A program made the position numbers and the translations under genes. Positions 25,742-33,664 of a stretch of DNA of 64,000 nucleotides are shown here, in pieces; the stretch's first letter is position 1; every line of letters begins with the position of its first letter. The DNA is taken from NCBI GenBank assembly GCA_031315865.1, contig JALDRJ010000002.1:1524001-1588000 (forward strand). Direction: 5' to 3'. This stretch comes from Nitrospirales bacterium. GTDB taxonomy: Bacteria > Nitrospirota > Nitrospiria > Nitrospirales > UBA8639. Below the pieces are notes generated by a model. It was not told the origin of the DNA, made no database searches, and saw nothing but the letters and a program-made list of their open reading frames with translations.

Positions 25742-27841
25742 TCATGCCTGAACCCCGCTCATTAATTTGTCACACTCTTCCACGACATATCCGGGGATAG
25801 TGTCGAATTTTACAGGGTCAAGCTGGCAAATCGATTCATTCTCAATATGGTAGGTTTCATTTATGAATTTCCGAATAACAGAATTTTCAACATCCAGCCC
25901 CAAAAGTCGGAATAGCTGGAGTTTTTCATAGCCATTTGCAGAATCGCTATAAAGTGTCTTCAGTGCATGGGTGTCAGAAATCCGAGTTAGAATTTCAGAG
26001 TAGGAAAAGTTGGCTAATTTCTTACATATCTCAGCGCAGCCGGACGAGAAGCTGGAATCATCCATTTCTGGATAGTTATCATCTGAATCTTTAGGCTCAC
26101 GGGTATCAATGGCCCGTTCCCTTTTGTGAAGAACATTGGACAGCACTTGATATCCATTACCTTTGTCATCGACGATTTCATAGTGCCGCCGCAAGTAAAT
26201 CAGCCTGATGATGTCGTCTTTATTTGATGTTAGAGCACTTTCGCAGACCTGAGCAAATGTCTGAAGTCATTCTTGCCTATTGGTACTTCAGTGATTTGGC
26301 CACCGCTTAGCTTTAGAAATGACGCTGATATTTGCTGGTTAAACTTATGCGATAGTGACTTAATGGTATCAATGATGGGCTCCACATCATGCGTAAGCAT
26401 TAGAACGGTTTTGTTTTTCAGGCATGAATCGGTTTCCCGACGGAAAAGCATTTCGAGGATGGCATACTTTTTGTTTTTATCGAACGAAGAGATAGGATCA
26501 TCCAGAACTATCAGGTCCGGTTTTTTCGACAGGCATTCATACATGAAAAGAACGATTGCAAATGCGTTTCTTTCCCCGAAGCTGAGATGCTGATTGCCAC
26601 CGCTAATGTGTTCTTCGTGATCATCATGTCTCAGTTTTAGTTGAGCCTGTTCCCCATCTCCAGTAATCTCAACCGAATAGGGGTATCCAGCAAAGGAAAG
26701 AAATTCATTGATGTCGTTCAATGGTTTGTTTCATTTCTTTTCGCTGGAGATTGATCTTTCCTTGCAGCTGACCAGCCTGTTCAATAACTTTATCAATGGA
26801 CGCATTTATTGGTGCGATGGCGTCTAGCATCGTATTTGAATTGAGTTCCGAGAAGAACTGCAAATCCAATTTATATGCATCCAGTTTTTCTGAGACATTT
26901 TCACCGTCCTTAAACTGAAACGCGGAAAGCATTCTAAGCTTTTCCAAATTCTCGGTGAAGTTGTCGATTTGTTTTTTCACTGTGACAAGAGCCTCTTCGT
27001 GCTCCTTTCTAAGGCCTTCCTTCAAAGTTGTGATTATCGTCAGCCTTTCTTTGGCTTCATCTGAAAAGTAGTCGCCAAGTTTTTCGATGACGCCAATGAT
27101 TGCGATTAAGTGCTTGATCGTGTTTTTGTCATACTCTTGGCCGACCTTTTTAATCTGCTCCCTTTTGTCAGCTGCGTGGGATGTGCAGAAGGGGCGATTT
27201 TCCGATAGATCTGCAAAATCACAGCCCTTAGTTTGCCAGTCTATCCAATTCACGCTGTTTTGACTTTGAATAAACGGGGTGTAAGGTTCCAATCCAGCAG
27301 GAACATGTTTAATTTTGTTGCCGGCAGACAATCCCCTCATGCCAGTCGACTTTTTATCCAGACCCGTTTTGCTCAATTTGAAGGCATTTCCCATTTCCTT
27401 GAGAGTGGTTATCAAGGCTTCTAATTTCTGATTGCCAGAAAGCAGTTCCTTGATATTACGGACCAGATCTTCTATTTCCTGTTCTCTCTGTTTGTAGGCA
27501 TCGGTTCTGATAAAAATGTCGAAGCTGTTGCTGACTAGTTCTTCCGGCTTGAAAACAAACTGACTGACATACTCCTCATTGAAGCTCATGATGGTTTTGA
27601 GCGACTCTACTCCCCTGACTTCTGGTTGCCTGTTCTCTGGATTCTCTTTTCTGAGTTTGAACGGCATGAGTTCTCTCAGCGGGTTTTGATCCTCCTTCGC
27701 ACCGAGCAGCATCGCCCTTGCAATCGTGCTTTTGCCAGTTCCATTGGGCGCAAATTTGATATTTAATTTCTGCTTTTCCAAAGAAATGACAGCCGAATCT
27801 AGGTTGTTGCAGTTTTTAATCTCTATTTGAATTGAGCTCAT
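25742..27841 (-). pseudogene. Frameshifted RloC-like ATPase / anticodon nuclease remnant
   Basis: Three consecutive open frames (27841-26705, 26721-26230, 26194-25742) read as one protein of about 700 residues with two compensating frameshifts. Frame 1 gives Walker A (APNGTGKST, residues 31-39), a long coiled coil and a zinc-hook-like RPFCTSH where CPFC is expected (residues 216-219). Frame 2 gives the ABC signature (LSFGERNAF), Walker B (LIVLDDP) and H-loop (LTHD). The third frame continues with IRLIYLRRHYEIVDDKGNGY and VLHKRE, recalling the Arg/Glu/His set of PrrC/RloC anticodon nucleases. It follows an hsdS tail, the usual RloC setting. Sequencing error is an alternative cause. Confidence 0.72.
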
Positions 27842-28049
27842 GCTTCCAGCATTTCTCGCTTTTCGCGGTTCAATTCTTCTTTGTTGTCTGTTTCAGCTGT
27901 ATTTAATTCAACTGGCAGAGGCACCCGGAATAAATCCAGCCTCCCCTTAAACGCCTTCTGGCTCATTGCGCCGTACAGCATTCCAGATTAGTCAGGGCGC
28001 GCTGGTAGCGGGACCTGTGCCTCTTGACCATTTCTTCGACAGCACAATT
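27838..28049 (-). pseudogene. hsdS: Remnant of type I restriction specificity subunit HsdS (C-terminus)
   Basis: Only about the last 70 residues survive. One frame reads VEEMVKRHRSRYQRALTNLE, and after a one-base shift the next reads LYGAMSQKAFKGRLDLFRVP, together the characteristic HsdS C-terminal helix and tail. Its stop overlaps the ATPase start (ATGA), showing the two were once translationally coupled. No target-recognition domains, hsdM or hsdR are present in the window. Confidence 0.75.
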
Positions 28050-28323
28050 TTATCATCCTCAGAAGTGACAATTTAAGTCGAATGGCGTTTATTTCCTATT
28101 TGCTCTTGCCTTTCCTAAGATTCAGAAGTTCCGTATTCAAAAACTTTGACTCTTGGTGTCACCCAACCCCTCAAAAAAAGTACAGTTTCGCGAAAGGCGA
28201 AAGCTGTTCCCGATTTGTTGTTTAGGATGGATTGTTACGGTTCTGCTGCTTTAAGGAGTTGAAGATGGATCTTGACGGCCAATGTCGGGAATGACTCCAG
28301 TGAGGAAAGGTAGCCGCCGATCA
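28050..28323. other. Intergenic remnant region
   Basis: No open frame of credible length. It holds the left copy of a 17-base direct repeat (28178-28194) that flanks the VapBC module. Probably debris between the lost hsdS body and the VapBC genes. Confidence 0.5.
28178..28194. repeat. Direct repeat flanking vapBC, left copy
   Basis: AAGTACAGTTTCGCGAA here and AAGTACAGTTTCGTGAA at 28950-28966, 16 of 17 identical, bracketing the VapBC genes. Confidence 0.7.
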
Positions 28324-28680
28324 CTATTTGGGCAGGTGTAGTTTGGCGGCGGCTTTTTGCAATGGGATATCAGCGGTCCACAAGGTACAGCCCGTGAGCT
28401 GGGCTGCGGCGAGTAAGTTCATGTCGACCCACCCTAACCCCATTCCATAGAGTTTATGGGTTTCAAGAAGGTGCAAGACTTCATGATGTTCCGGAATCTG
28501 CGTTTCGGGAAGAGCTTGGAGTAAGGCGAGTATTTCTTCTCGGTTTTTGATTTCCCCGCAAGCCAATTCACCGATGATCCATGGATGAATGAGTACTCGT
28601 GTGTCCTGGAGCAATGATTCTAGGCGAGGGTTCCCGGTCCGAAGGTGATTGACCCAGATTGAGGTGTCAACCAGCGTCAT
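28324..28680 (-). CDS. vapC: VapC-family PIN-domain toxin
   Basis: 118 residues with a clear PIN core: Asp5 in LVDTSIWVNHLR, Glu in IIGELACGEI, Asp in LGWVDMNLLAAAQLTG, and Asp in LWTADIPLQKAA. Expected to be a Mg-dependent endoribonuclease neutralised by the VapB encoded just upstream. It overlaps vapB by 4 bases (ATGA). Sequence is only distantly like the other PIN toxin of this window, so the pairs were acquired separately. Confidence 0.92.
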   Translation of the reverse strand: MTLVDTSIWVNHLRTGNPRLESLLQDTRVLIHPWIIGELACGEIKNREEILALLQALPETQIPEHHEVLHLLETHKLYGMGLGWVDMNLLAAAQLTGCTLWTADIPLQKAAAKLHLPK

Positions 28681-28877
28681 CGTTTTGGAGTAGAGCGTCG
28701 TCTCGCGGGCAACTTGAGATGTTTTTCTGATCCTCCGAGTTGCGCTAGCCGCAGTGCCGCGTTTTTCGAAATCAAGGCTTCAAGGCCTAACCGTACTAAC
28801 GAGGTTTTTTCTGAAACCCCTGTGAGTTGCGCGGCTTTTTCGAGAAGATCGTCATCAATGTTTAATGTCGTCCTCAT
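28677..28877 (-). CDS. vapB: VapB-family ribbon-helix-helix antitoxin
   Basis: 66 residues. The N-terminus MRTTLNIDDDLLEKAAQLTGVSEKTSLVRLGLEALI is a ribbon-helix-helix DNA-binding domain; the basic tail should grip VapC. There is no Shine-Dalgarno, and the -10 element ends only 7 bases before the ATG, so the transcript is probably leaderless. The ATG itself sits inside one arm of an inverted repeat that looks like the autoregulatory operator. Confidence 0.92.
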   Translation of the reverse strand: MRTTLNIDDDLLEKAAQLTGVSEKTSLVRLGLEALISKNAALRLAQLGGSEKHLKLPARRRSTPKR

Positions 28878-28913
28878 ATGTATGAATATGCATCAAATAT
28901 ACATATGTGTCAA
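28875..28913 (-). promoter_or_regulatory. vapB promoter and operator
   Basis: On the minus strand TTGACA (28908-28913), a 17-base spacer and CATATT (28885-28890). Inverted-repeat arms CATATGTAT (28875-28883) and ATACATATG (28899-28907) cover the start codon and the spacer, the geometry expected for VapB autorepression. Confidence 0.75.
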
Positions 28914-28949
28914 TGTCTTGTGCTCAGCATTTCCTCAACTCGTCAATAC

Positions 28950-28966
28950 AAGTACAGTTTCGTGAA
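28950..28966. repeat. Direct repeat flanking vapBC, right copy
   Basis: Second copy of the 17-base repeat also found at 28178-28194. The pair encloses vapBC plus about 100 bases on either side. Confidence 0.7.
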
Positions 28967-29145
28967 GCCAGAGAGAGTCATCCCAATCGTATCCATACGA
29001 GTGCGCTGTCGTACTCCTTAGCCAAGTAATTTTTTGTACGGCGAAACTTTCTTTAGGCATTGCGGATGGAGTGGGAAGGTTAGATTCAACGTCTTGTGAT
29101 TCTTTCCTTTCTAGAAAGAAACGGGCAGTGATTTTCAGAAACTGA

Positions 29146-29673
29146 CTACGTCAAATTGCCTTGCGCGTCTTTTAGCGCAATCATCAAGTCCAATGGGTCA
29201 GTGGAGGATGATTGAAAGCCAAACTGTTCATAGAATTGTTTCGCGTCTTCCGAGAGAGCATGAACGACGAGCGCGCGGATTCCAGCAATGTCTGCCGCTT
29301 GTAGTGTGCGCTTGACCGCATCAGCCAGAAGATCCCCGCCAAGCCCTTTCTTTTGCCAGTCCAGATGAACAGCCAGGCGTCCCACAATCATGACGGGGAT
29401 AGGGTCCGGCATGTTGCGGCGGATTCGTCCCGGGGCCTGTCTGCAAGCCACTGCACCAGTGGCCAAGGAGTAAAAGGCGATCACATGGTTCTGGTGGCTG
29501 ACCACGTAGGTTCGAGATGCACCTGAAGTCTCATTTTTCATGGCCCGATGCCTCAGCCATTGATTGAGTGTATCGTTTCCACAATCAAAACTATCAAGAA
29601 TGTGATAATTATTCAGGGCTTCGGGCGGGCGTGGCGTTAAGGGCCGGGCTGTATCGGGTTTTATTTTTCCCAA
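29146..29673 (-). CDS. TacT-like GNAT acetyltransferase toxin
   Basis: 175 residues. GNAT fold with the acetyl-CoA loop in LDWQKKGLGGDLLADAVKR (Q/R-x-x-G-x-G/A pattern) and the C-terminal YEQFGF typical of these toxins, with conserved FDCGNDTLNQWL near the N-terminus. TacT-type toxins acetylate the amino group of charged tRNA and stop translation. The start overlaps the upstream antitoxin gene by 13 bases, supporting pairing. Confidence 0.9.
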   Translation of the reverse strand: MGKIKPDTARPLTPRPPEALNNYHILDSFDCGNDTLNQWLRHRAMKNETSGASRTYVVSHQNHVIAFYSLATGAVACRQAPGRIRRNMPDPIPVMIVGRLAVHLDWQKKGLGGDLLADAVKRTLQAADIAGIRALVVHALSEDAKQFYEQFGFQSSSTDPLDLMIALKDAQGNLT

Positions 29674-29957
29674 AGCGGCTTCCGGCGTAGCAAGGCTTTC
29701 AGTTTAGGATTTGGTTTTGTTGGGGCGTCAAGCGCCCTGATAAATGCCTGATACGCTTTTTCGTCAAGGTCAAACAGTCGTCGATCAAGAAGCATGTTCT
29801 CGGCTTCGCGGCACGCTGCATCGAGCACAAACTCTGTGACTGTCTTGTCAGTAATGGCGCATGCACGATCGATTAATGAGCGCGCATGGGGTTTGACCCG
29901 AAGATTGATATTCTTTGCGTAAGTTTTGGGCCGTGTTTTGATTGATTGATTGTTCAT
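29661..29957 (-). CDS. TacA-like DUF1778 antitoxin
   Basis: 98 residues from the ATG at 29957, supported by GGGAG upstream. The DUF1778 ribbon-helix-helix region is NINLRVKPHARSLIDRACAITDKTVTEFVLDAAC, followed by the toxin-binding tail (AFIRALDAPTKPNPKLKALLRRKPLWE). It should autorepress from the strong promoter just upstream. Cotranscribed with the GNAT toxin. Confidence 0.91.
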   Translation of the reverse strand: MNNQSIKTRPKTYAKNINLRVKPHARSLIDRACAITDKTVTEFVLDAACREAENMLLDRRLFDLDEKAYQAFIRALDAPTKPNPKLKALLRRKPLWEK

Positions 29958-29980
29958 GAACGCTCCCTGCCTGTACATTG

Positions 29981-30009
29981 ATTATCGGGCAATGTGCGCA
30001 CAATGTCAA
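29981..30009 (-). promoter_or_regulatory. Consensus promoter for the tacA-tacT pair
   Basis: On the minus strand a perfect TTGACA (30004-30009), a 17-base spacer and GATAAT (29981-29986), one mismatch from the sigma-70 consensus. The spacer contains the perfect palindrome TGTGCGCACA, a likely TacA operator. Confidence 0.85.
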
Positions 30010-30153
30010 TACGATAGTTCCAGAAGGACTTGCCCTGCGTATGGATACGGCATAAGTGCGGAGGAGATGTTGGCTTTCTGAAAGGGGGAAAGTCTTGCCG
30101 ATCTGCATCCGGCTTGTTGTGGGTCCGGGACCTTTTTGCACCCGTCTGTAATA

Positions 30154-30188
30154 AAACACTGGCCTCTGAAGCATGTGCTTCAGAGGCC
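30154..30188 (-). terminator. Terminator of the tmRNA gene
   Basis: Twelve-base perfect stem GGCCTCTGAAGC/GCTTCAGAGGCC (30161-30188) with a four-base loop, followed on the minus strand by GTTTTATT. Starts 4 bases after the tmRNA CCA end. Confidence 0.92.
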
Positions 30189-30192
30189 GAAT

Positions 30193-30545
30193 TGGTGGAG
30201 GTGGCGGGAATCGAACCCGCGTCCGAAGACATTTAGCGCAACGGCCCTACGTGTGTAGTCGATGATTTGGTATTCGCATTCGCCCACGCCCACCAACCGG
30301 CTTAGAACGTCTGCTAGCCCAGAAAGTTCTTATCCGCCGCCGCTGAGCACCGGCCTTGGACCAGCCTGCAAAGTGACGTCTCTTCCCAGCCCGCAGGCAA
30401 AGATGAGAGAGACGTCGCGGTCAATTAAGCCGCGAGAGCCAATGGTTCGTTGGCACTTAATGGTTTCCCGAAGGTTTAACGAGACTCCGAGAGCTCGACA
30501 CGCTCCGTTGACCTCCTGATCCCCGTCGAAGCCAGTCACCCCCTT
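30193..30545 (-). ncRNA. ssrA: Transfer-messenger RNA (tmRNA)
   Basis: One-piece tmRNA of 353 bases that rescues stalled ribosomes with SmpB. The 5' end GGGGGTGACTGGCTTCGACG pairs with the 3' CACCTCC to form the tRNA-like acceptor; the T arm GGTTCGATTCCC and encoded CCA are present. The resume codon GCC at 30452-30454 opens the tag A-N-E-P-L-A-L-A-A, ending in TAA at 30425-30427. The ALAA end is the usual ClpXP degron. Confidence 0.97.
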
Positions 30546-30774
30546 TGTGCGATGGCCGCTCCACAATCCTCCCGACGCATTCATCTATGCCCGCGCAGTG
30601 TTCGTGGTGCGGTTCGGCCGTTCCTGACGTTGGGTTTCACCATGGTTGGCAAATGGATTAGGTTCTCTTTACTATAGCGCACTCATCTTGCTTTAGCGAA
30701 TGTGGATTTGGACATATTCGCTGTCATCCCAGTGTAACCATGATGTTTGTCTAATCAAGACGAGGAGCGCAGAT

Positions 30775-31095
30775 ATGGCCTGGCTTTATTTGTTCGTCGC
30801 GGGATTGTTTGAAATCGTGTGGGCCGTGAGTCTGAAGTTTACGGATGGGTTTACGCGATTGTGGCCGAGTGTCGGGACGGTGGTTGCGATGGGGATCAGT
30901 ATGGTGTGCATTTCGTTTGCGTTGCGGAGTATCCCGATGGGCACGGCGTATGCGGTCTGGACGGGCATTGGAGCGGCGGGAACGGCTCTTCTGGGGATTC
31001 TCTATTTTGGAGAAGCTGGAGGGGCGGTGCGCATCGGCTGTATCGTCCTGATCGTGATAGGGATTGCGGGGTTAAAATTGACTACCACTGCATGA
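30775..31095 (+). CDS. sugE: SMR-family guanidinium exporter, SugE/Gdx type
   Basis: Small multidrug resistance transporter of 106 residues with four membrane helices. The ATG at 30775 follows GAGGAG by 8 bases. Signatures: WLYLFVAGLFEIVWAVSLKF with the essential Glu of helix 1, and PMGTAYAVWTGIGAAG. The FEIVWA form points to the SugE/Gdx guanidinium exporter branch and not to EmrE. I looked for a guanidine riboswitch upstream and found none, only a small hairpin near 30696-30723. Confidence 0.9.
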   Translation: MAWLYLFVAGLFEIVWAVSLKFTDGFTRLWPSVGTVVAMGISMVCISFALRSIPMGTAYAVWTGIGAAGTALLGILYFGEAGGAVRIGCIVLIVIGIAGLKLTTTA

Positions 31096-31134
31096 CAAAC
31101 CCCTTAAAGGGGGATGGGAGGCGAGGGAAGTTGC

Positions 31135-31716
31135 CTAAAATGCCCAGCCGACAAACGTGTAACGCTGGCCTTTGGTGACTTCTTTGACTTCATGCGGATA
31201 CATGAAGTTTGAGGGAAACACCATGATATCTCCCGCCTTCAGCGGAACCTCATGTGTGTCGGAAAAGTAAAACGCTCCCCCTTCGTAATCGTCGTTCAAC
31301 GCTCCCAGTATGGTTAAGATTGGGATACCTTTGCGTTGGCCATCGAAGATGGAGTGAATATGATCATAATGTTTTCTCATCATCGTCCCGGTGCGATAAC
31401 GGTTGAATCGAATCGGGGTGAACGTTTTGATAAATCCTCGTATCCGTTCATCTTTTTGGTCGGCATATTTGAGCATGTATTCTTGAACGGCACGCATGAT
31501 ATACGGGGCGATGCCATCTTGTAGTTCTTGGGTCGTGCTGAGAACGTCAAGTTCTTTCTCGGGCTCACTGCCATAATCATCGACATTGTAGTTGTACCAC
31601 GAATGTTGCCGCCATTCCTGTGGCGCAATTTCTTTGATGATGGCCTCGCACACATGTGGAGGAATCACGTTTGTCGTGTAGATAAAGTCGCTGACTTTTT
31701 CTCTCGTTTCAGCCAC
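31135..31716 (-). CDS. 2OG-Fe(II) oxygenase of the PKHD type
   Basis: 193 residues. The double-stranded beta-helix iron site is visible: His and Asp in RKHYDHIHSIFDG, the distal His in MYPHEVKEVTKG, and the 2-oxoglutarate-binding Arg in GQRYTFVGWAF. Related enzymes hydroxylate proteins or small molecules. It starts 68 bases downstream of cysN on the same strand and may be the last gene of the sulfur operon. A taurine-type sulfonate dioxygenase would be a tempting guess, but the sequence is PKHD-like, not TauD-like. Confidence 0.85.
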   Translation of the reverse strand: MAETREKVSDFIYTTNVIPPHVCEAIIKEIAPQEWRQHSWYNYNVDDYGSEPEKELDVLSTTQELQDGIAPYIMRAVQEYMLKYADQKDERIRGFIKTFTPIRFNRYRTGTMMRKHYDHIHSIFDGQRKGIPILTILGALNDDYEGGAFYFSDTHEVPLKAGDIMVFPSNFMYPHEVKEVTKGQRYTFVGWAF

Positions 31717-31784
31717 GGTCTTTTCCCTGGTTAGGCTGACCTAGCGTCTGAGTTCCTGTCGAGTGAGTTCATCCCGATATACGA

Positions 31785-33662
31785 TCAAATAGAAAACTGA
31801 AAGACCGGTTGTGAGCCAACGGCTTCGGCAAGAATGCCTTTTTCTTTCAGCTTGTCGATGATCTGCCGGCTTCGCTCATCAAAATCTTCTGGCCCTGAGA
31901 ACGTCAGTGTGGCGTCAGGCAAGAGGCTTTCTCGTTCCTTCGACATGTAAATGGTGATGACAGGTGTCGGATTGACGAGGGTTTGGATCGCTTGCGCCAC
32001 GGCTCCGGCAGGAAGGGAAAAGGGGTTGGTGGTCGACAACACGATGAGTCCCGTGTCCGTGAGAAGCCTGGCGACTTCGCCATAGCGGCGGACGGCTTCA
32101 TTGGGGTTGGTTTCCCCAATGTCGGCGTCCAACCCGCGACGAAGGTTTGCCGCATCGAGCAAGTAGGCATGCCGACCTTCGGCGACCAGGACCGATTCGA
32201 GTTTCCGGGCCAAAAAGGCCTTTGAGGTGACGTCGGGACCCGTAAACAGGACCACGGCGGCTCTATGGCCAAAGTGTTGCGCGCGTTCTTCTGGGCCGAT
32301 GTCTCCTTTGACCCATGCTGAATCTCGCTCTCGGGCTTCGGTACGGAGTCCTTCCTGTTCGTCCCGCACCATTTCTGTGATGATTCCCCCGCCGGATACA
32401 TCGTATTCGTCCACCAATACAAAACGTCCGGTGTCCTCGAATGACGTATAGGCGTCAAAGGCGAGCGGGGCTTTGGTGCGAAGGGTCAGGTCGGCCACTT
32501 CATTCCGTTGTACGGAAGTCGAGGTTTGCCGATCATCCAGATCATTGGCGTTGACGATGCGGTGAATCGTCACGATTTCGCAGGGGACTTCCCTGGTGGC
32601 GAGCCGTAAGATATAGGTTCGGTGCATTTCGAGGGGGCGTCGGCCAAGCCAGAAGACGTTCGCTCGAAAGCTGGTTGAGACGAAGGGCCCTTCCCCTTCA
32701 TGAGCGGCGATTTGTCCCCGTTCGACGAAAATTTGCTCATCCAGCGTAATGCCGATCGATTGTCCGGACGAGGCGTGAATCGGCGGCGGATCGATGTTAA
32801 ACGCTTCGATGGTCTGGATAGCGGCTGATTTGTTCGAAGGTGCAAACACCAAGCGGTCGCCGATCTTGAGTCGTCCGGCGGTGATTCGTCCGACGAGAAT
32901 CCGGCGCGCATCGAACTTATAGACATCTTGGATCGGTAAGCGCAGCGGCTTTTCAGTTTCCGTGGTCTCGAGGGTGAAGTGCGAGAGCGAGTCCAAGACC
33001 GTCGGGCCGGTATACCACGAGGTTTCCGATGCGTTCGTTGTGATGTTGATGCCCTGTTTCGCGCTTGCCGGGATCACGTATTGAGGGGTGACGTTTAATT
33101 GAGCGAGGAATTCTCGATACTCTTTTTCGATGCCCCGAAACACATCCTCGCGATAGCCGACCAGGTCCATCTTATTCACGACCACGGTCACCTGTTTCAC
33201 GCCGAGCATCGAGAGTAACAGCCCATGTCGTTTGGATTGATCTCTCACCCCTTCCAGGGCGTCGATGATCAACAAGGCCGCTTCGGCCCGGGCGGCCCCG
33301 GACACCATATTTTTGAGGAATTCCTTATGCCCCGGCGCGTCGATGATGATGTATTGCCGGTCACCCCACGTAAAAAAGGTTCGAGCCGTGTCGATGGTGA
33401 TGCCTTGTTGTTGTTCTTCTAGGAACGCATCAAAGAGAAACGCGTACTCGAATTCTTTACCTTGCTGTTTGCAAATGGCTTGGATTTTTTCAATTTTCCC
33501 GACCGGGAGCGTGCCGGTATCGGCATACAGCCGTCCGAGCAGCGTGGATTTGCCGTGATCCACGTGTCCGACGATCACGATGTTCATGGTTTCTTTGACC
33601 GGGGTATCGCGTGAACGGTCGGAAGATTTGGCAGTAGATGAGGCGTGGGTCGCGTCGTTCAT
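31785..33662 (-). CDS. cysN: Sulfate adenylyltransferase subunit 1 with degenerate APS-kinase domain
   Basis: GTPase subunit of ATP sulfurylase. The ATG at 33662 (625 aa) is preferred because it follows cysD by 2 bases; the open frame continues upstream inside cysD. GTPase motifs are intact: GHVDHGKST, DAPGHKEF, NKMDL. Residues about 460-625 match an APS kinase (CysC) layout, but the P-loop reads FTGPDVTSKAF where GxxxxGKS/T is expected, and the DGDNxRxGL region is LLDAANLRRGL. So kinase activity is doubtful. This suits a pathway that uses APS directly, as the neighbouring reductase does. Confidence 0.92.
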   Translation of the reverse strand: MNDATHASSTAKSSDRSRDTPVKETMNIVIVGHVDHGKSTLLGRLYADTGTLPVGKIEKIQAICKQQGKEFEYAFLFDAFLEEQQQGITIDTARTFFTWGDRQYIIIDAPGHKEFLKNMVSGAARAEAALLIIDALEGVRDQSKRHGLLLSMLGVKQVTVVVNKMDLVGYREDVFRGIEKEYREFLAQLNVTPQYVIPASAKQGINITTNASETSWYTGPTVLDSLSHFTLETTETEKPLRLPIQDVYKFDARRILVGRITAGRLKIGDRLVFAPSNKSAAIQTIEAFNIDPPPIHASSGQSIGITLDEQIFVERGQIAAHEGEGPFVSTSFRANVFWLGRRPLEMHRTYILRLATREVPCEIVTIHRIVNANDLDDRQTSTSVQRNEVADLTLRTKAPLAFDAYTSFEDTGRFVLVDEYDVSGGGIITEMVRDEQEGLRTEARERDSAWVKGDIGPEERAQHFGHRAAVVLFTGPDVTSKAFLARKLESVLVAEGRHAYLLDAANLRRGLDADIGETNPNEAVRRYGEVARLLTDTGLIVLSTTNPFSLPAGAVAQAIQTLVNPTPVITIYMSKERESLLPDATLTFSGPEDFDERSRQIIDKLKEKGILAEAVGSQPVFQFSI

Positions 33663-33664
33663 CG

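Noticed and set aside
24400-30545. attL/attR duplicate of the ssrA 3' end
   Set aside because: I scanned for a second copy of the T-arm/acceptor end and found none in the window.
30650-30774. Possible guanidine riboswitch before sugE
   Set aside because: Only a small imperfect hairpin is seen; conserved guanidine-I or -II/III motifs are absent.
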